This document shows positions 25,234-34,464 of a stretch of 64,000 bases of DNA, in pieces; position 1 is the stretch's first letter; the number at the start of each line of letters is the position of its first letter. This DNA is from Shewanella piezotolerans WP3 (GTDB taxonomy: Bacteria > Pseudomonadota > Gammaproteobacteria > Enterobacterales > Shewanellaceae): the NCBI RefSeq assembly GCF_000014885.1, contig NC_011566.1:1302001-1366000 (forward strand). The letters are read 5' to 3'. Both the position numbers and the translations under genes were made by a program. Below the pieces are notes generated by a model. It was not told the DNA's origin. It did no database searches and worked only from the letters and a program-made list of their open reading frames with translations.

Positions 25234-27429
25234 ATGCTTCTTACCGCTGGCAAACCTTATCCACTTGGGGCTAGTGTCGATGAACTTGGCGTTAACTTTG
25301 CGCTGTTTTCTGCTCATGCTACTGCAGTCACTTTGTGTCTGTTTGATGCAAGTGGTGAGCATGAAATTGCTCGCTATCCTATGCAGCAAAAGAGTCAGCA
25401 GATTTGGCATCTGCATTTGGCAACACCAGATAAAGCGCTGGTTTACGGTTATCGGGTTGATGGTCCGTTTGCGCCTCATTCGGGCCATCGCTTTAATGCC
25501 AATAAGTTGCTACTTGATCCTTATGCTAAGCGCTGGGTTGGTCAGTTTATTGAGCATCAAAGCCATTACGGTTACAGCGTCGATCACCCCCTAGAAGATC
25601 TTTCCTTTGATGACACTGACAACGCAACTTATATGCCTAAATGTCAGGTGGTTGATACCTCTGTTTTAGCGCCTATAAAGCCAGTTGTTAAAATGGCAGA
25701 CTCGCCAAGCATTGCTGCGAACGATCTTAATGGTCATATCATCTATGAGATGCATGTAAAGGGGTTTACTCAGCAATGCACTGATATTGATAGAGCAAAG
25801 AGAGGAACATATTTAGGCTTGGCTGAGCCAAAGGTATTGGACTATTTAATTGCTCTTGGAGTGACTTGCGTCGAACTGCTGCCGGTTCATGGTTTTATCA
25901 GCGAAGCCTTTTTACAAGATAAGGCGCTGAGCAATTATTGGGGCTATAACAGCCTAAGTTTTTTCGTACCTCACAGGCAATATACCAGTGATACCTTGTC
26001 TGCGCCCAATGAGATTAGCCAGTTCAGAACCATGGTTAATTCGCTGCACCAAGCTGGCATCGAAGTGCTTTTAGATGTGGTCTACAACCATACTGCAGAG
26101 GGGAACCGCCTCGGGCCAACGCTTTGCTTTAAGGGCATCGATAACCTCAGCTATTACCGCTTGCACCCTAGCGATAAGCGTTTTTATATCAATGATACCG
26201 GCTGTGGCAATACCCTTAATATCAATCACCCTAGAGTCTTGCAGCTGGTGATGGATTCATTGCGCTACTGGGTTGAAGTCATGGGGGTGGATGGCTTTAG
26301 GTTCGACCTAGCCAGCTGCTTAGGGCGTGAAGCGCACGGCTTTGATAAGGGCGCTGGTTTCTTTGATGCGATTGTGCAAGATCCTGTGCTTAGTCGAGTC
26401 AAGTTGATTGCAGAACCTTGGGATATCGGTCCAGGAGGCTATCAGCTTGGAGGCTACCCCCAAGGTTGGAGCGAATGGAATGACCGTTTTCGAGATACTG
26501 TGCGGCGCTTTTGGCGCGGTGACTTTGGCATGCTACCTGAGCTTGCCCGCAGGCTTCATGGCTCCAGTGATTTGTTTGAACATGCAGACCGAGATGCTGA
26601 CTCAACGGTTAATTTTATCACCAGTCATGATGGATTTAGCCTGCATGACATCGTTAGGTATAGCCAAAGGCATAATGATTTAAATGGCGAGCAAAGCCGC
26701 GATGGCCATCAAGAGAACTACAGTCACAATTATGGCGAGGAGGGCGAAAGTGACAATGCCGCGCTTAACGCATTGCGTCAACGCCAAGTGCGTAACATGC
26801 TCACCACTTTACTGCTGTCACAAGGCGTTCCTATGTTACTCGCTGGTGATGAAAACGGGCACAGTCTAAAGGGAAATAACAACGCCTATTGCCAAGATAA
26901 TTCAATTAACTGGCGTGACTGGAGCGATACCGCAGAGCAGAAAAACCTGCTTGGTTTTGTACAGCAACTTATTACCATCCGTAAACGATTCTCCGCGTTG
27001 TACACTCGACAATTTATTCATCAACAAGCTTCAAGTCATGGCGCTGGCCTCAGTTGGTTCTGCCGAAATGGCGAGCCCATGAGTAAAGTACTTTGGAGCG
27101 ACGCTCATACCCGTAGCTTAAGTTTGGTGCTTACTGGCGGCAGTGCATCAGATCCTGCTCAGCAACAAGCGTTACTGTTGATGCTTAATGCGGATGAACA
27201 AGCACTTGCTTTTACCATGCCACATATTGAAGGCTTTGAGTCCTGGCAGTGTCTGCTACATACCCAATCAATGGACGCTGAAGGCTGGCAAGTTGAGCCT
27301 ACAGTTCAAAGTGAGTTGCCACTGCCTGTTGCAGTTTCATCTGCTGCCAATAACTCATGCCCAAGTTACCAGCTAAAAGATCGCAGTTTAATGTTGTTTT
27401 CCGCCCAGCTAAAAGGATCAACTCCATGA
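25234..27429 (+). CDS. glgX: Glycogen debranching enzyme (isoamylase type)
   Basis: A GH13 isoamylase that removes alpha-1,6 branches from limit dextrins left by phosphorylase, 731 aa, somewhat longer than E. coli GlgX (657). Seen: LGASVDELGVNFALFSAHAT (CBM48), EVLLDVVYNHTAEGN, VDGFRFDLASCLGRE (nucleophile Asp), KLIAEPWDIGPGGYQLGGYP (acid/base Glu) and NFITSHDGFSLHDIV (third Asp). ATG 25234 is preceded by AAGGG 7-8 bases upstream; a TTG just before it is less likely. The stop TGA overlaps the glgP start ATG. Confidence 0.95.
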   Translation: MLLTAGKPYPLGASVDELGVNFALFSAHATAVTLCLFDASGEHEIARYPMQQKSQQIWHLHLATPDKALVYGYRVDGPFAPHSGHRFNANKLLLDPYAKRWVGQFIEHQSHYGYSVDHPLEDLSFDDTDNATYMPKCQVVDTSVLAPIKPVVKMADSPSIAANDLNGHIIYEMHVKGFTQQCTDIDRAKRGTYLGLAEPKVLDYLIALGVTCVELLPVHGFISEAFLQDKALSNYWGYNSLSFFVPHRQYTSDTLSAPNEISQFRTMVNSLHQAGIEVLLDVVYNHTAEGNRLGPTLCFKGIDNLSYYRLHPSDKRFYINDTGCGNTLNINHPRVLQLVMDSLRYWVEVMGVDGFRFDLASCLGREAHGFDKGAGFFDAIVQDPVLSRVKLIAEPWDIGPGGYQLGGYPQGWSEWNDRFRDTVRRFWRGDFGMLPELARRLHGSSDLFEHADRDADSTVNFITSHDGFSLHDIVRYSQRHNDLNGEQSRDGHQENYSHNYGEEGESDNAALNALRQRQVRNMLTTLLLSQGVPMLLAGDENGHSLKGNNNAYCQDNSINWRDWSDTAEQKNLLGFVQQLITIRKRFSALYTRQFIHQQASSHGAGLSWFCRNGEPMSKVLWSDAHTRSLSLVLTGGSASDPAQQQALLLMLNADEQALAFTMPHIEGFESWQCLLHTQSMDAEGWQVEPTVQSELPLPVAVSSAANNSCPSYQLKDRSLMLFSAQLKGSTP

Positions 27430-29954
27430 CGACACCGGTAAAGCCGACTCAGCCTAAAACGAAATCTAAGCAAGCGACACCGAGCCAAAAAATGCCGAAG
27501 AAGGATGCAATGACGAATAACCAGTCAACATCTAAACACCAGTGTGAGCCCTGTGACGCGTTCCATCTGGTGATGGCGCGGCATGTAAGCAATGGCCTGA
27601 CTTGCGATGAACGAGATAAACAAGATCTGTTTCAAGCCTTGGCCACTACAGTCAAGCAGCAGATGCTCGCTGATTGGCGTCAAACTCGTGTAGATGATAT
27701 CTCGCAAGGCCGAAAGCAGGTTGCTTATTTATCACTTGAGTTTTTAATGGGACGCTCGCTAGGCAATGCGCTGCTTAATCTTGATATTGAGCAAACCACC
27801 CGTGATGCATTGCAAGAATATGCGGTCACCATAGAGGAAATTGAGCAGCAAGAGCATGATGCTGGGCTGGGCAATGGCGGATTAGGGCGTCTAGCCGCTT
27901 GTTTTTTAGATAGCTGCGCCAGTATGGACCTTGCGGTTACTGGCTACGGGATCCGCTATGAATATGGCATGTTCGCCCAAAAACTCGTCGATGGCTTTCA
28001 AGTTGAGCGACCTGATCGCTGGTTGAGAGAGGGCAATCCTTGGGAGGTTCGAGCGGCTAGCCATAATGTTAAGGTGCCATTTTTTGGTCGCACTAGCAGT
28101 TATATCGACCGCGATGGACGCAATAACGTCACTTGGACAGATACCCAAGATGTACTGGCCGTAGCTTACGACATGCCAGTTCCCGGCTATAAAAATGGTC
28201 GCATCAATACGTTGAGGTTGTGGAAAGCTGAGGCTACCGATGATTTTGATCTGACTGAGTTTAATCAGGGGGATTACAGCGAAGCGGTTGCACGTAAAAA
28301 CATGGCAGAGCAAATCACCATGGTGCTCTATCCCAATGATGCTAGCGAGAATGGCAAGGAGCTACGATTGCGCCAGCAGTACTTCCTATCATCTGCCAGC
28401 TTACAAGATCTGCTCAATACTTGGGTTAATCAGCATGGCAACGACTTTAGTGACTTTGCCAAGTTTAATGTAATGCAGCTAAATGATACCCACCCAGCTA
28501 TCGCTATCCCAGAGTTGATGCGCTTGCTGGTGGATGAATATTTCCTTGAATGGGATGAGGCGTGGCAGGTGGTGAATCAAACCATGGCTTACACCAACCA
28601 TACCTTGCTGCCTGAAGCATTAGAGCGCTGGCCTGTAAGAATGATGCAACAGATGCTGCCGCGCATCATGGAGATAATCTTTGAGATCAATGCCCGTTAT
28701 CTTGAGCAGGTTGCCCATCAGTGGCCGGGAGATGCCAGCAAACTCGCTGATATGTCGATTATCGAGGAGGGTTACGAGCCTCATGTGCGAATGGCGTACT
28801 TGGCGATTGTAGCCTGTTTTTCGGTCAATGGCGTGGCAGAGTTACACACTCAGCTATTAACCTCGGGACTGTTTCGTGATTTTTATCAGCTATGGCCAAC
28901 TAAGTTCAATAATCGCACCAATGGCGTCACGCCTAGACGTTGGCTTGCTCAATGTAACCCCAAGTTAAGCGCATTGTTGAGTAAACGCCTAGGCAATGAA
29001 TGGATTACCGATCTCAGCCATTTAAATGCGCTGAATGCCTTTACTGATGATGTGGCATTTATCAAAGAGTGGGCCGCAGTCAAGCAGGCTAACAAAACCG
29101 AATTACAACAGCTGATAAGTCGTGAGTGCGGTGTCGAGTTTGATGCTGAAATGATGTTCGATGTGCAGGTAAAGCGCATTCATGAGTATAAGCGTCAGCT
29201 GCTCAATATTTTGCATGTTATCCATTTATATCAGCAGATCCGTCTAGGTAATACCGATGATTTAGTTCCTCGTTGTGTGTTAATTGGCGGTAAAGCTGCC
29301 CCTGGTTATGCCATGGCAAAGCTGTTGATAAAACTGGCTAATAATGTTGCTCACATGGTCAATTCAGACGCCGTAGTCAGCCAATATCTCCGATTTGCTT
29401 TTTTGCCTAATTATAACGTCAGTGCGATGGAAAAAATCTGCCCAGCAACGGACTTGTCTGAACAGATCTCAACTGCAGGCAAAGAAGCATCAGGCACCGG
29501 CAATATGAAGTTTATGATGAATGGCGCTTTGACGATTGGCACCTTAGATGGCGCTAACGTTGAAATGTTAGCTGAGGTCGGCCAAGAAAACTTTTTCCTG
29601 TTTGGCCTTAATGCCAATGAGGTGGCAGCCCTTAGATTGAACTATCAACCGGACTCATTTATGCCGCCGTTGAGCGCGCTGTCAGAGGTGATGGAGTTAT
29701 TAGAGAGCGGTCATTTCAATCTGCAAGAACCTGGTATTTTCGATTCCATTATCGCCAGCATTAAAAGCCCAAATGACCCCTGGATGACCGCCGCCGATTT
29801 TGAATCCTATCGCCAAGCCCAAGTTGATGCTGCAAACGCTTATAAAGATCAAATGAGTTGGACACAAATGAGTATTAGAAACACCGCCGCGAGTGGTCGT
29901 TTTTCGAGTGATATGACTATTGCCGGTTACCGTGACGAAATTTGGAGAGCATGA
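27426..29954 (+). CDS. glgP: Glycogen/maltodextrin phosphorylase
   Basis: A GT35 PLP enzyme releasing glucose-1-phosphate from glycogen ends, 842 aa. Motifs: SLEFLMGRSLGNALLNL, GNGGLGRLAACFLDS, GTDTQDV-type region WTDTQDVLAVAYD, KRIHEYKRQLLNILHV, and EASGTGNMKFMMNGALTIGTLDGANVEM with the PLP lysine at residue 695. The first 45 residues are Lys/Thr/Gln-rich and probably disordered; an internal ATG about 29 codons in is a possible alternative start. The overlap ATGA with the glgX stop supports 27426. The gene ends about 55 bases before glgC. Confidence 0.95.
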   Translation: MTTPVKPTQPKTKSKQATPSQKMPKKDAMTNNQSTSKHQCEPCDAFHLVMARHVSNGLTCDERDKQDLFQALATTVKQQMLADWRQTRVDDISQGRKQVAYLSLEFLMGRSLGNALLNLDIEQTTRDALQEYAVTIEEIEQQEHDAGLGNGGLGRLAACFLDSCASMDLAVTGYGIRYEYGMFAQKLVDGFQVERPDRWLREGNPWEVRAASHNVKVPFFGRTSSYIDRDGRNNVTWTDTQDVLAVAYDMPVPGYKNGRINTLRLWKAEATDDFDLTEFNQGDYSEAVARKNMAEQITMVLYPNDASENGKELRLRQQYFLSSASLQDLLNTWVNQHGNDFSDFAKFNVMQLNDTHPAIAIPELMRLLVDEYFLEWDEAWQVVNQTMAYTNHTLLPEALERWPVRMMQQMLPRIMEIIFEINARYLEQVAHQWPGDASKLADMSIIEEGYEPHVRMAYLAIVACFSVNGVAELHTQLLTSGLFRDFYQLWPTKFNNRTNGVTPRRWLAQCNPKLSALLSKRLGNEWITDLSHLNALNAFTDDVAFIKEWAAVKQANKTELQQLISRECGVEFDAEMMFDVQVKRIHEYKRQLLNILHVIHLYQQIRLGNTDDLVPRCVLIGGKAAPGYAMAKLLIKLANNVAHMVNSDAVVSQYLRFAFLPNYNVSAMEKICPATDLSEQISTAGKEASGTGNMKFMMNGALTIGTLDGANVEMLAEVGQENFFLFGLNANEVAALRLNYQPDSFMPPLSALSEVMELLESGHFNLQEPGIFDSIIASIKSPNDPWMTAADFESYRQAQVDAANAYKDQMSWTQMSIRNTAASGRFSSDMTIAGYRDEIWRA

Positions 29955-30009
29955 TGCGCATTCAATTGATAAATCCTGTTGTAAACGCACGTTCAAGGAG
30001 AGAACTTAT

Positions 30010-31275
30010 ATGAGTAATAACCCGCGCTACATTAGTAATTTAACTCGCGATACCTACGCTATCATTTTGGCGGGGGGCCGAGGCTCTAGGTTACACGAAC
30101 TGACAGACTGGCGTGCTAAACCTTCTCTCTATTTTGGCGGTAAATTCAGGATCATCGACTTCCCACTGTCCAATTGCATTAACTCGGGGATCCGTCGTAT
30201 TGGCGTGGTCACGCAATATAAATCTCACTCGCTTATACGCCACGTTATGCGCGGTTGGGGACATTTTAAAAAAGAACTGGGTGAATCGGTTGAGATTTTG
30301 CCAGCCTCTCAGCGTTATTCTGAGAATTGGTATCAAGGTACCGCCGATGCAGTGTTTCAAAATATCGATATCATTCGTCATGAGCTGCCTAAGTACGTGA
30401 TGATTTTATCGGGTGATCATGTTTACCGTATGGATTATGCCGGCTTACTGGCAACCCATGCGGAATCTGGCGCCGATATGACTGTGTCCTGCTTAGAGGT
30501 GCCAACGCCTGAAGCAGCGGGGGCATTTGGGGTAGTTGAAGTCGATGATACAGGCAAGATTTTGGGCTTTGAAGAGAAACCTGAATTGCCTAAACATCTA
30601 CCAGAAGACCCTGAAATGTGCCTCGCCTCGATGGGAAATTATGTGTTTAACACCGAGTTTTTGTTTGAACAACTTAAGCGAGATGCGCAAAATGAAGATT
30701 CAGACAGAGATTTTGGCAAAGATATTATTCCCTCGATAATCGAAGATCATAAAGTTTACGCACACCGCTTTAGAAGTGTCTTCCCTAACGAAGAAGCTTA
30801 CTGGCGTGATGTGGGCACTTTAGACTCTTTTTGGCAATCGAATATGGAGCTGTTGTCGCCAACACCAGCACTCAATCTCTATGATGCCAAATGGCCTATA
30901 TGGACCTATCAGGAGCAATTACCGCCAGCGAAGTTCGTGTTCGATGATGACGATAGGCGCGGTATGGCTCTAGATTCTATTATCTCTGGAGGCTGCATTA
31001 TCTCTGGCGCAACAGTGCGCCGTAGCGTGCTATTTAACGAGGTGAGAGTTTGCTCGTACTCATCGGTCGAAGATTCGGTGATTTTGCCCGATGTGGTGGT
31101 GCTACGAAATTGTAAGATTAAAAATGCCATTATCGACCGTGGCTGCATCATTCCTGAAGGAAGTGTCATTGGTTATAACCATGATCACGACCGCGCTAAG
31201 GGTTATAGAATGTCAGATAAAGGGGTGGTGCTGGTGACTCGTGACATGTTGGGATTGCCAGTGGGGTATGAATAG
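30010..31275 (+). CDS. glgC: Glucose-1-phosphate adenylyltransferase (ADP-glucose pyrophosphorylase)
   Basis: Makes ADP-glucose from ATP and glucose-1-phosphate, the committed step of bacterial glycogen synthesis, 421 aa (E. coli 431). Motifs: AIILAGGRGSRLHELTDWRAKPSLYFGG (nucleotidyl transferase signature), FRIIDFPLSNCINSG, WYQGTADAVFQNIDI, ILSGDHVYRMDY, GFEEKPE, and a C-terminal left-handed beta-helix with regulatory sites. AAGGAG is 9 bases before ATG 30010; the frame extends upstream into glgP but without a better start. Usually allosterically controlled by fructose-1,6-bisphosphate and AMP. glgA follows after 3 bases. Confidence 0.96.
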   Translation: MSNNPRYISNLTRDTYAIILAGGRGSRLHELTDWRAKPSLYFGGKFRIIDFPLSNCINSGIRRIGVVTQYKSHSLIRHVMRGWGHFKKELGESVEILPASQRYSENWYQGTADAVFQNIDIIRHELPKYVMILSGDHVYRMDYAGLLATHAESGADMTVSCLEVPTPEAAGAFGVVEVDDTGKILGFEEKPELPKHLPEDPEMCLASMGNYVFNTEFLFEQLKRDAQNEDSDRDFGKDIIPSIIEDHKVYAHRFRSVFPNEEAYWRDVGTLDSFWQSNMELLSPTPALNLYDAKWPIWTYQEQLPPAKFVFDDDDRRGMALDSIISGGCIISGATVRRSVLFNEVRVCSYSSVEDSVILPDVVVLRNCKIKNAIIDRGCIIPEGSVIGYNHDHDRAKGYRMSDKGVVLVTRDMLGLPVGYE

Positions 31276-31278
31276 ACC

Positions 31279-33027
31279 ATGGCAGACCAATACCAAGAGC
31301 AAACTCTGACGAACGTTAAGCAAAATAGGCCGCGAGTATTAATGTTGGCAGCAGAAAATGGTGCCATTGCTGGCGCAAAAGTTGGCGGTATGGCTGATGT
31401 TGTGCGCGACCTACCTTTAGCATTGGCAAAGCATAATGTGGCAGTGGATGTTGCTATGCCCAGCTATGGATTTTTGCAAGATACTATCTCTGCCAAGCAG
31501 ATCTGTAAGCTCAGGGTTAACTTTGCGGGGCGAGTGGAGCAAGTCAGCGTTTTTAAGGCGGCTCACCCAAGTCTTGATGATTGCTATTGCTACCTATTTT
31601 CACACCCTTTGTTTAATGCTGGCGGTGAAATCTACTCTCAAGGCGATGCGTCTCGTCCTTTTGCCACCGATGCGAGCAAGTTTGCTCTCTTCAGTCTGGC
31701 GGTTGCGACAGCGTTAACTGATGATTCACAGGCGATTGAAGCTAATGAAACAAGCAGTGTGATAATGCCACCGCCAGATGTCATCCATTTGCATGATTGG
31801 CATTGTGGTTTCTTCGCCATATTGCGGGCGCTCGAACCAAACTTTGAGGCACTGCTTGCAACGCCTTGTGTGTTCAGTATTCACAACTTAGCACTGCAAG
31901 GAATAAGACCGCTAACAGATGAGGTGTCATCGTTAGCGGCATGGTTTCCGCAATTGACCGCTCAGCTCGATGAGCAACAATTAGCTGCGATTGTAGACCC
32001 GCGGTATCGCCATTGTGTTAATCCTCTAAGAGCGGCCATTGTGCTATCTGACCGAGTGCATTTAGTCTCACCAAGTTATGCGACAGAAGTGTTAAGACCT
32101 TCTATGCCTGAACAAGGTTTTTTTGGGGGGGAAGGACTAGAGCTAGAACTGCAGGAAAAGCTTGAGCAGGGGAGGGTTATCGGGATCTTAAATGGTTGTA
32201 TGTATGACACAGATATTCAGGATCAACAAACTTACCTGTCTTCTGCGCGAGCTCAGTTCTCTGTAAGCGATTGGCAAGCATTGCTCCTACAAGCTGAGTC
32301 AGCGCTATTACGCTGGCAAGTAGGTAAAGAGCAGGTTAGCAGTCAACACTTTGTGGCGCAGTCTCGATTACAACAGTGGCAAAACAGTGCACCGTTGGAA
32401 GCGTTGCAATCAGGTCTAGCGGAAGAAGCCCGATTTCTAATGACCTCGGTTGGCAGGCTAACCGATCAAAAAGTGATGATTTTACGTTATCGCTTTTCAA
32501 GCGCTGCGGCAAATGAAAGCTTCCACGGTAAGACGGTACTGCAGGTACTGCTTGAACGGTTAGCGTTGTTAAAGCCAAATGGGCAATTTATTTTACTCGG
32601 CAGTGGTGATAAGCAAATAGCGCGAGAATTTTCAGATCTCGCCGCTCAGTATAATAACTTTGTGTTTCTTGATGGCTATGATGAGCAACTCTCCTCCTCG
32701 CTGTATCAATTGGGTTCGTTGTTTCTGATGCCAAGCTCGTTTGAACCATGCGGTATTAGTCAAATGTTAGCGATGCGAGAAGGCCAACTGTGCTTGGTCA
32801 ATCATGTCGGTGGGCTTAAAGATACGGTGCAACATATGGAAACGGGCTTTGTCTTCGCCGGTAACGATATACATGAGCAGGGCGTCGCACTCATTGCTAT
32901 TTTTGAAGCGGCGATAGCGCTTCACGGTAGCGACAAATGGCGTGCGATGGAGCAGTTAGCACTGCAGCAACGCTTTGATTGGCATAGCCAAGCAAAGCAA
33001 TATGTAGACAAGCTATACTGCCTTTAG
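31279..33027 (+). CDS. glgA: Glycogen synthase (GT5)
   Basis: Transfers glucose from ADP-glucose to growing alpha-1,4 chains, 582 aa, about 100 longer than E. coli GlgA, with the extra length in the central region (about residues 290-370). The N-terminal motif AGAKVGGMADVVRDLPLAL holds the ADP-glucose lysine (the usual KTGGL is KVGGM here). Also seen: DVIHLHDWHCGFF, FSIHNLALQG and, near the C-terminus, MPSSFEPCGISQMLAMREGQ with the catalytic Glu. Last gene of the cluster; no strong terminator is visible, and the next gene is convergent. Confidence 0.94.
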   Translation: MADQYQEQTLTNVKQNRPRVLMLAAENGAIAGAKVGGMADVVRDLPLALAKHNVAVDVAMPSYGFLQDTISAKQICKLRVNFAGRVEQVSVFKAAHPSLDDCYCYLFSHPLFNAGGEIYSQGDASRPFATDASKFALFSLAVATALTDDSQAIEANETSSVIMPPPDVIHLHDWHCGFFAILRALEPNFEALLATPCVFSIHNLALQGIRPLTDEVSSLAAWFPQLTAQLDEQQLAAIVDPRYRHCVNPLRAAIVLSDRVHLVSPSYATEVLRPSMPEQGFFGGEGLELELQEKLEQGRVIGILNGCMYDTDIQDQQTYLSSARAQFSVSDWQALLLQAESALLRWQVGKEQVSSQHFVAQSRLQQWQNSAPLEALQSGLAEEARFLMTSVGRLTDQKVMILRYRFSSAAANESFHGKTVLQVLLERLALLKPNGQFILLGSGDKQIAREFSDLAAQYNNFVFLDGYDEQLSSSLYQLGSLFLMPSSFEPCGISQMLAMREGQLCLVNHVGGLKDTVQHMETGFVFAGNDIHEQGVALIAIFEAAIALHGSDKWRAMEQLALQQRFDWHSQAKQYVDKLYCL

Positions 33028-33081
33028 TACATGATTTTATTTTACTAATACCGGTGTAGTGGTGCTATTAAGCTATAGCGA

Positions 33082-33555
33082 TTAGAGCAGTAAACTATCA
33101 TCAATTTCATGGTACTGGCTGGCTGAATCGATCAAGGATTTAGCCGTTAAGCCAGGTACGCCATAGACTTGGGTTTCAACGCCGTACTTCTGATAGATTT
33201 TAAGCATTAGCAGATCAAAGTCACCGTCACCTGAAAGCAAAATAACACAATCGACTTCACTGGCAGCTTCCATTATGTCGATAGTTATTCCGACATCCCA
33301 GTCACCTTTGGCTGAACCGTCGCTGCGTTGAATAAAGGGTTTAAGTTTGACGTCAAAACCTATGTGCTTTAGCGCATCTTGAAACTTTAGTTGACCGTCA
33401 TCGCCGCGATGAATCGCATACGCAGTTGCGCTTGTTATTTCGCCTTCATAACCCAGATGCTGCCATAATTTTCGGTAGTTAAATTGGCGACCATAGGCTT
33501 GGCGGCAGGTGTAATAGATATTTTGTACATCAACAAACAGAGCAATTTTTTTCAC
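33082..33555 (-). CDS. NYN (PIN-like) domain protein, LabA/DUF88 family
   Basis: A 157-aa single-domain protein. Acidic residues expected for a PIN-like nuclease active site are visible: KKIALFVDVQNIYY (Asp9), GSAKGDWDVGITIDIMEAA and VILLSGDGDFDLLM. NYN proteins are thought to be RNA-processing nucleases; LabA-type members are linked to gene regulation in cyanobacteria, but the substrate here is unknown. It is convergent with glgA, 55 bases apart. It starts at ATG 33555. Confidence 0.88.
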   Translation of the reverse strand: MKKIALFVDVQNIYYTCRQAYGRQFNYRKLWQHLGYEGEITSATAYAIHRGDDGQLKFQDALKHIGFDVKLKPFIQRSDGSAKGDWDVGITIDIMEAASEVDCVILLSGDGDFDLLMLKIYQKYGVETQVYGVPGLTAKSLIDSASQYHEIDDSLLL

Positions 33556-33649
33556 AGCATGTCCATAATAGGCTAGTAGCCATAAGACAATACCTTAGCC
33601 CTGTAACGGAGTGAAGTGTCACGCAAGATTAATTATTCTTGGCTTGTGA

Positions 33650-33841
33650 TTAAACCCAAATATCAATTTGGGTTTCTAAGTCATTTAGGTTTTGTTGTCG
33701 GCGCTCGTAGGTGGTCTGCAGCGGGTTTTCATCTGCTATTTCAGGCTCAGGCCTTCTTCTATCTACTAGAAATTGACCATTCACATTAATCGTTTCAATT
33801 ACTCTTGGGGACATTCGAGATTTTATCATAAGCAGATCCAT
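33650..33841 (-). CDS. Small hypothetical protein
   Basis: About 63 aa from ATG 33841 (MDLLMIKSRMSPRVIETINV). ATG 33829 or a GTG at 33859 are other possible starts. Hydrophilic, rich in Arg/Glu/Asn, with a helical C-terminus (YERRQQNLNDLETQIDIWV). There is no strong ribosome site. The residue pattern looks like a real conserved protein, and the gene is on the same strand as the NYN gene about 95 bases away. No function known. Confidence 0.42.
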   Translation of the reverse strand: MDLLMIKSRMSPRVIETINVNGQFLVDRRRPEPEIADENPLQTTYERRQQNLNDLETQIDIWV

Positions 33842-33935
33842 TGCTATTGCAGTCGGCACACTCTGGTGCTAACCGATTACCGATAGCCCTAATTATAGCC
33901 TGTCCTTGAGACCTTGCTTTTCCTGTTTGGTATTA

Positions 33936-34361
33936 TACCAATTGTATTAAAAGTTTGACCATTCAGCGGGAATTCAAAACGCTGTAGGCAAGTAGTGGAA
34001 TTTGAGCTAATAGTTATTCTCGGCTCTGGCATCCTGCTTCGCTCTCGATAATTGCTCCTGCATTATTCTACCTTCGACCATCCTTGGTCTCGTACCTCCT
34101 AAATCTGACCGCCAAGGAGGGCCGGAATGTCTTATTTTGTATGGAACAAAATAGACCATTTAGTCGTATATCCAAATGCCCATAGCGAAGCATACAGCGT
34201 TTGCCAATTTGTTTAACCTCAGCCGCACTACGTGAGCCCCTCAGTCTTTCCACTTCTGCTTTGCATTGGCTTAAAAGGGAATAACCATTTCTTTACCAAT
34301 GCGCTTTGAATTGAAAAGGCTGAGGGGCTCTGAACTGGTCAGATACTTAATGCAATTGGTA
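33936..34361 (+). repeat. MITE-like element family 1, copy B
   Basis: 426 bases, ends TACCAATTG(T)ATTAA and TTAATGCAATTGGTA, flanked by TTA on both sides (33933-33935 and 34362-34364). Internal inverted arms GAGCCCCTCAG / CTGAGGGGCTC near the right end. No coding capacity; open frames inside are chance. Same length as copy C (44738-45163) and the same sequence over most of it. Confidence 0.88.
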
Positions 34362-34417
34362 TTAGCTTATGTATCTGGTCAGTGGCAGTGGATATGTAGC
34401 CTAGATATAGAAATAAA

Positions 34418-34441
34418 AAAGGACACTAAATAGTGTCCTTT
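34418..34441 (-). terminator. Terminator after the lipoprotein gene at 34465-35958
   Basis: A perfect 11-bp stem AAAGGACACTA / TAGTGTCCTTT with a 2-base loop, followed on the minus strand by TTTATTTC. Confidence 0.85.
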
Positions 34442-34464
34442 CAGTACTAATCAGCCAGCCGTTA

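Noticed and set aside
34068..34253. Open frames inside the 426-bp repeats (also at 44962-45144)
   Set aside because: They lie wholly within MITE-like elements, differ in frame integrity between copies and have no start context.
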